A stretch of 23,465 nt of DNA from Bacteroidales bacterium M3 (GTDB taxonomy: Bacteria; Bacteroidota; Bacteroidia; Bacteroidales; Muribaculaceae): positions 1-23,465 of the forward strand of contig LUJN01000028.1 of NCBI GenBank assembly GCA_001689445.1, given 5' to 3'. Both the position numbers and the translations under genes were made by a program. Numbering within the stretch: the first letter of the stretch is position 1; the number at the start of each line of letters is the position of its first letter. The notes under the pieces are model-generated. The model was given only the letters and a program-made list of their open reading frames with translations. It was not told the origin of the DNA and searched no databases. Below are positions 23,419 to 23,465 of the stretch, in pieces.

Positions 23419-23465
23419 CTGAATCTTACACCCCGCCGACATTAAAATTTTATGTTTTTGAATGT

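Overview
The window reads as an ordinary chromosomal segment of a Bacteroidota species, most likely Bacteroidales. A fairly G+C-rich member close to Muribaculaceae is my best guess, but this is inference. The reasons are repeated promoters of the Bacteroidota type (TTG or TTTG, about 20 nt, then TAnnTTTG), few obvious Shine-Dalgarno sequences, tRNA genes without an encoded CCA, and lineage-typical families (DUF4294, DUF3822, BspA-like repeat lipoproteins, and a TPR/membrane/HTH regulator). No phage, plasmid, CRISPR or transposase gene is visible.

Layout. Bases 1-5411 hold two minus-strand genes: an S41 C-terminal processing protease followed by mfd, with a 265-nt gap between them that is packed with short palindromes. 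Bases 5538-5798 hold two tandem tRNA-Asn(GTT) genes with their own promoter and a strong terminator. A second promoter then starts the plus-strand operon rimP-nusA-infB-folK (6118-11277), the conserved transcription/translation cluster with folate kinase folK attached. A DMT-family permease follows at 11343. Next come a short tetrapyrrole-methylase-family (RsmI-like) methyltransferase and an MBL-fold hydrolase as a pair (12465-14244), then nadB (14356-15936). DUF4294 (16108) and a small BspA-like lipoprotein (ending at 16766) converge with a 4-nt gap. A minus-strand transmembrane one-component regulator (17818-19569) is transcribed divergently from a Big_5/Ig-like lipoprotein gene (19654), which is followed by DUF3822 and rsmD. 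A tRNA-Lys(CTT) with promoter and terminator closes the window. The last bases carry a tandem TTGTCCAC repeat that could lie at the edge of something outside the window.

The most interesting structure is not a protein gene. At least seven intergenic palindromes share a constant GTAGGG tag at one foot but have at least four unrelated stem sequences: a CATGCC type, a CGCTATA type, an ACGCAG type and a TCGCGA type. They occur singly, in a cluster between mfd and the protease, and as a facing pair behind nadB. This is the architecture of REP/BIME elements mobilised by RAYT (Y1, IS200/IS605-like) transposases, but no such transposase lies in the window. The facing pair abuts three 20-nt tandem copies of the 3' end of nadB.

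Two other features deserve attention. One is a roughly 150-nt minus-strand structured-RNA candidate at 17543-17706, with a promoter-like box, three hairpins and a T-tract. The other is the regulator at 17818-19569, which appears to start at a GTG only 5 nt downstream of its -7 box, giving a nearly leaderless mRNA and a lipoprotein-type N-terminus.
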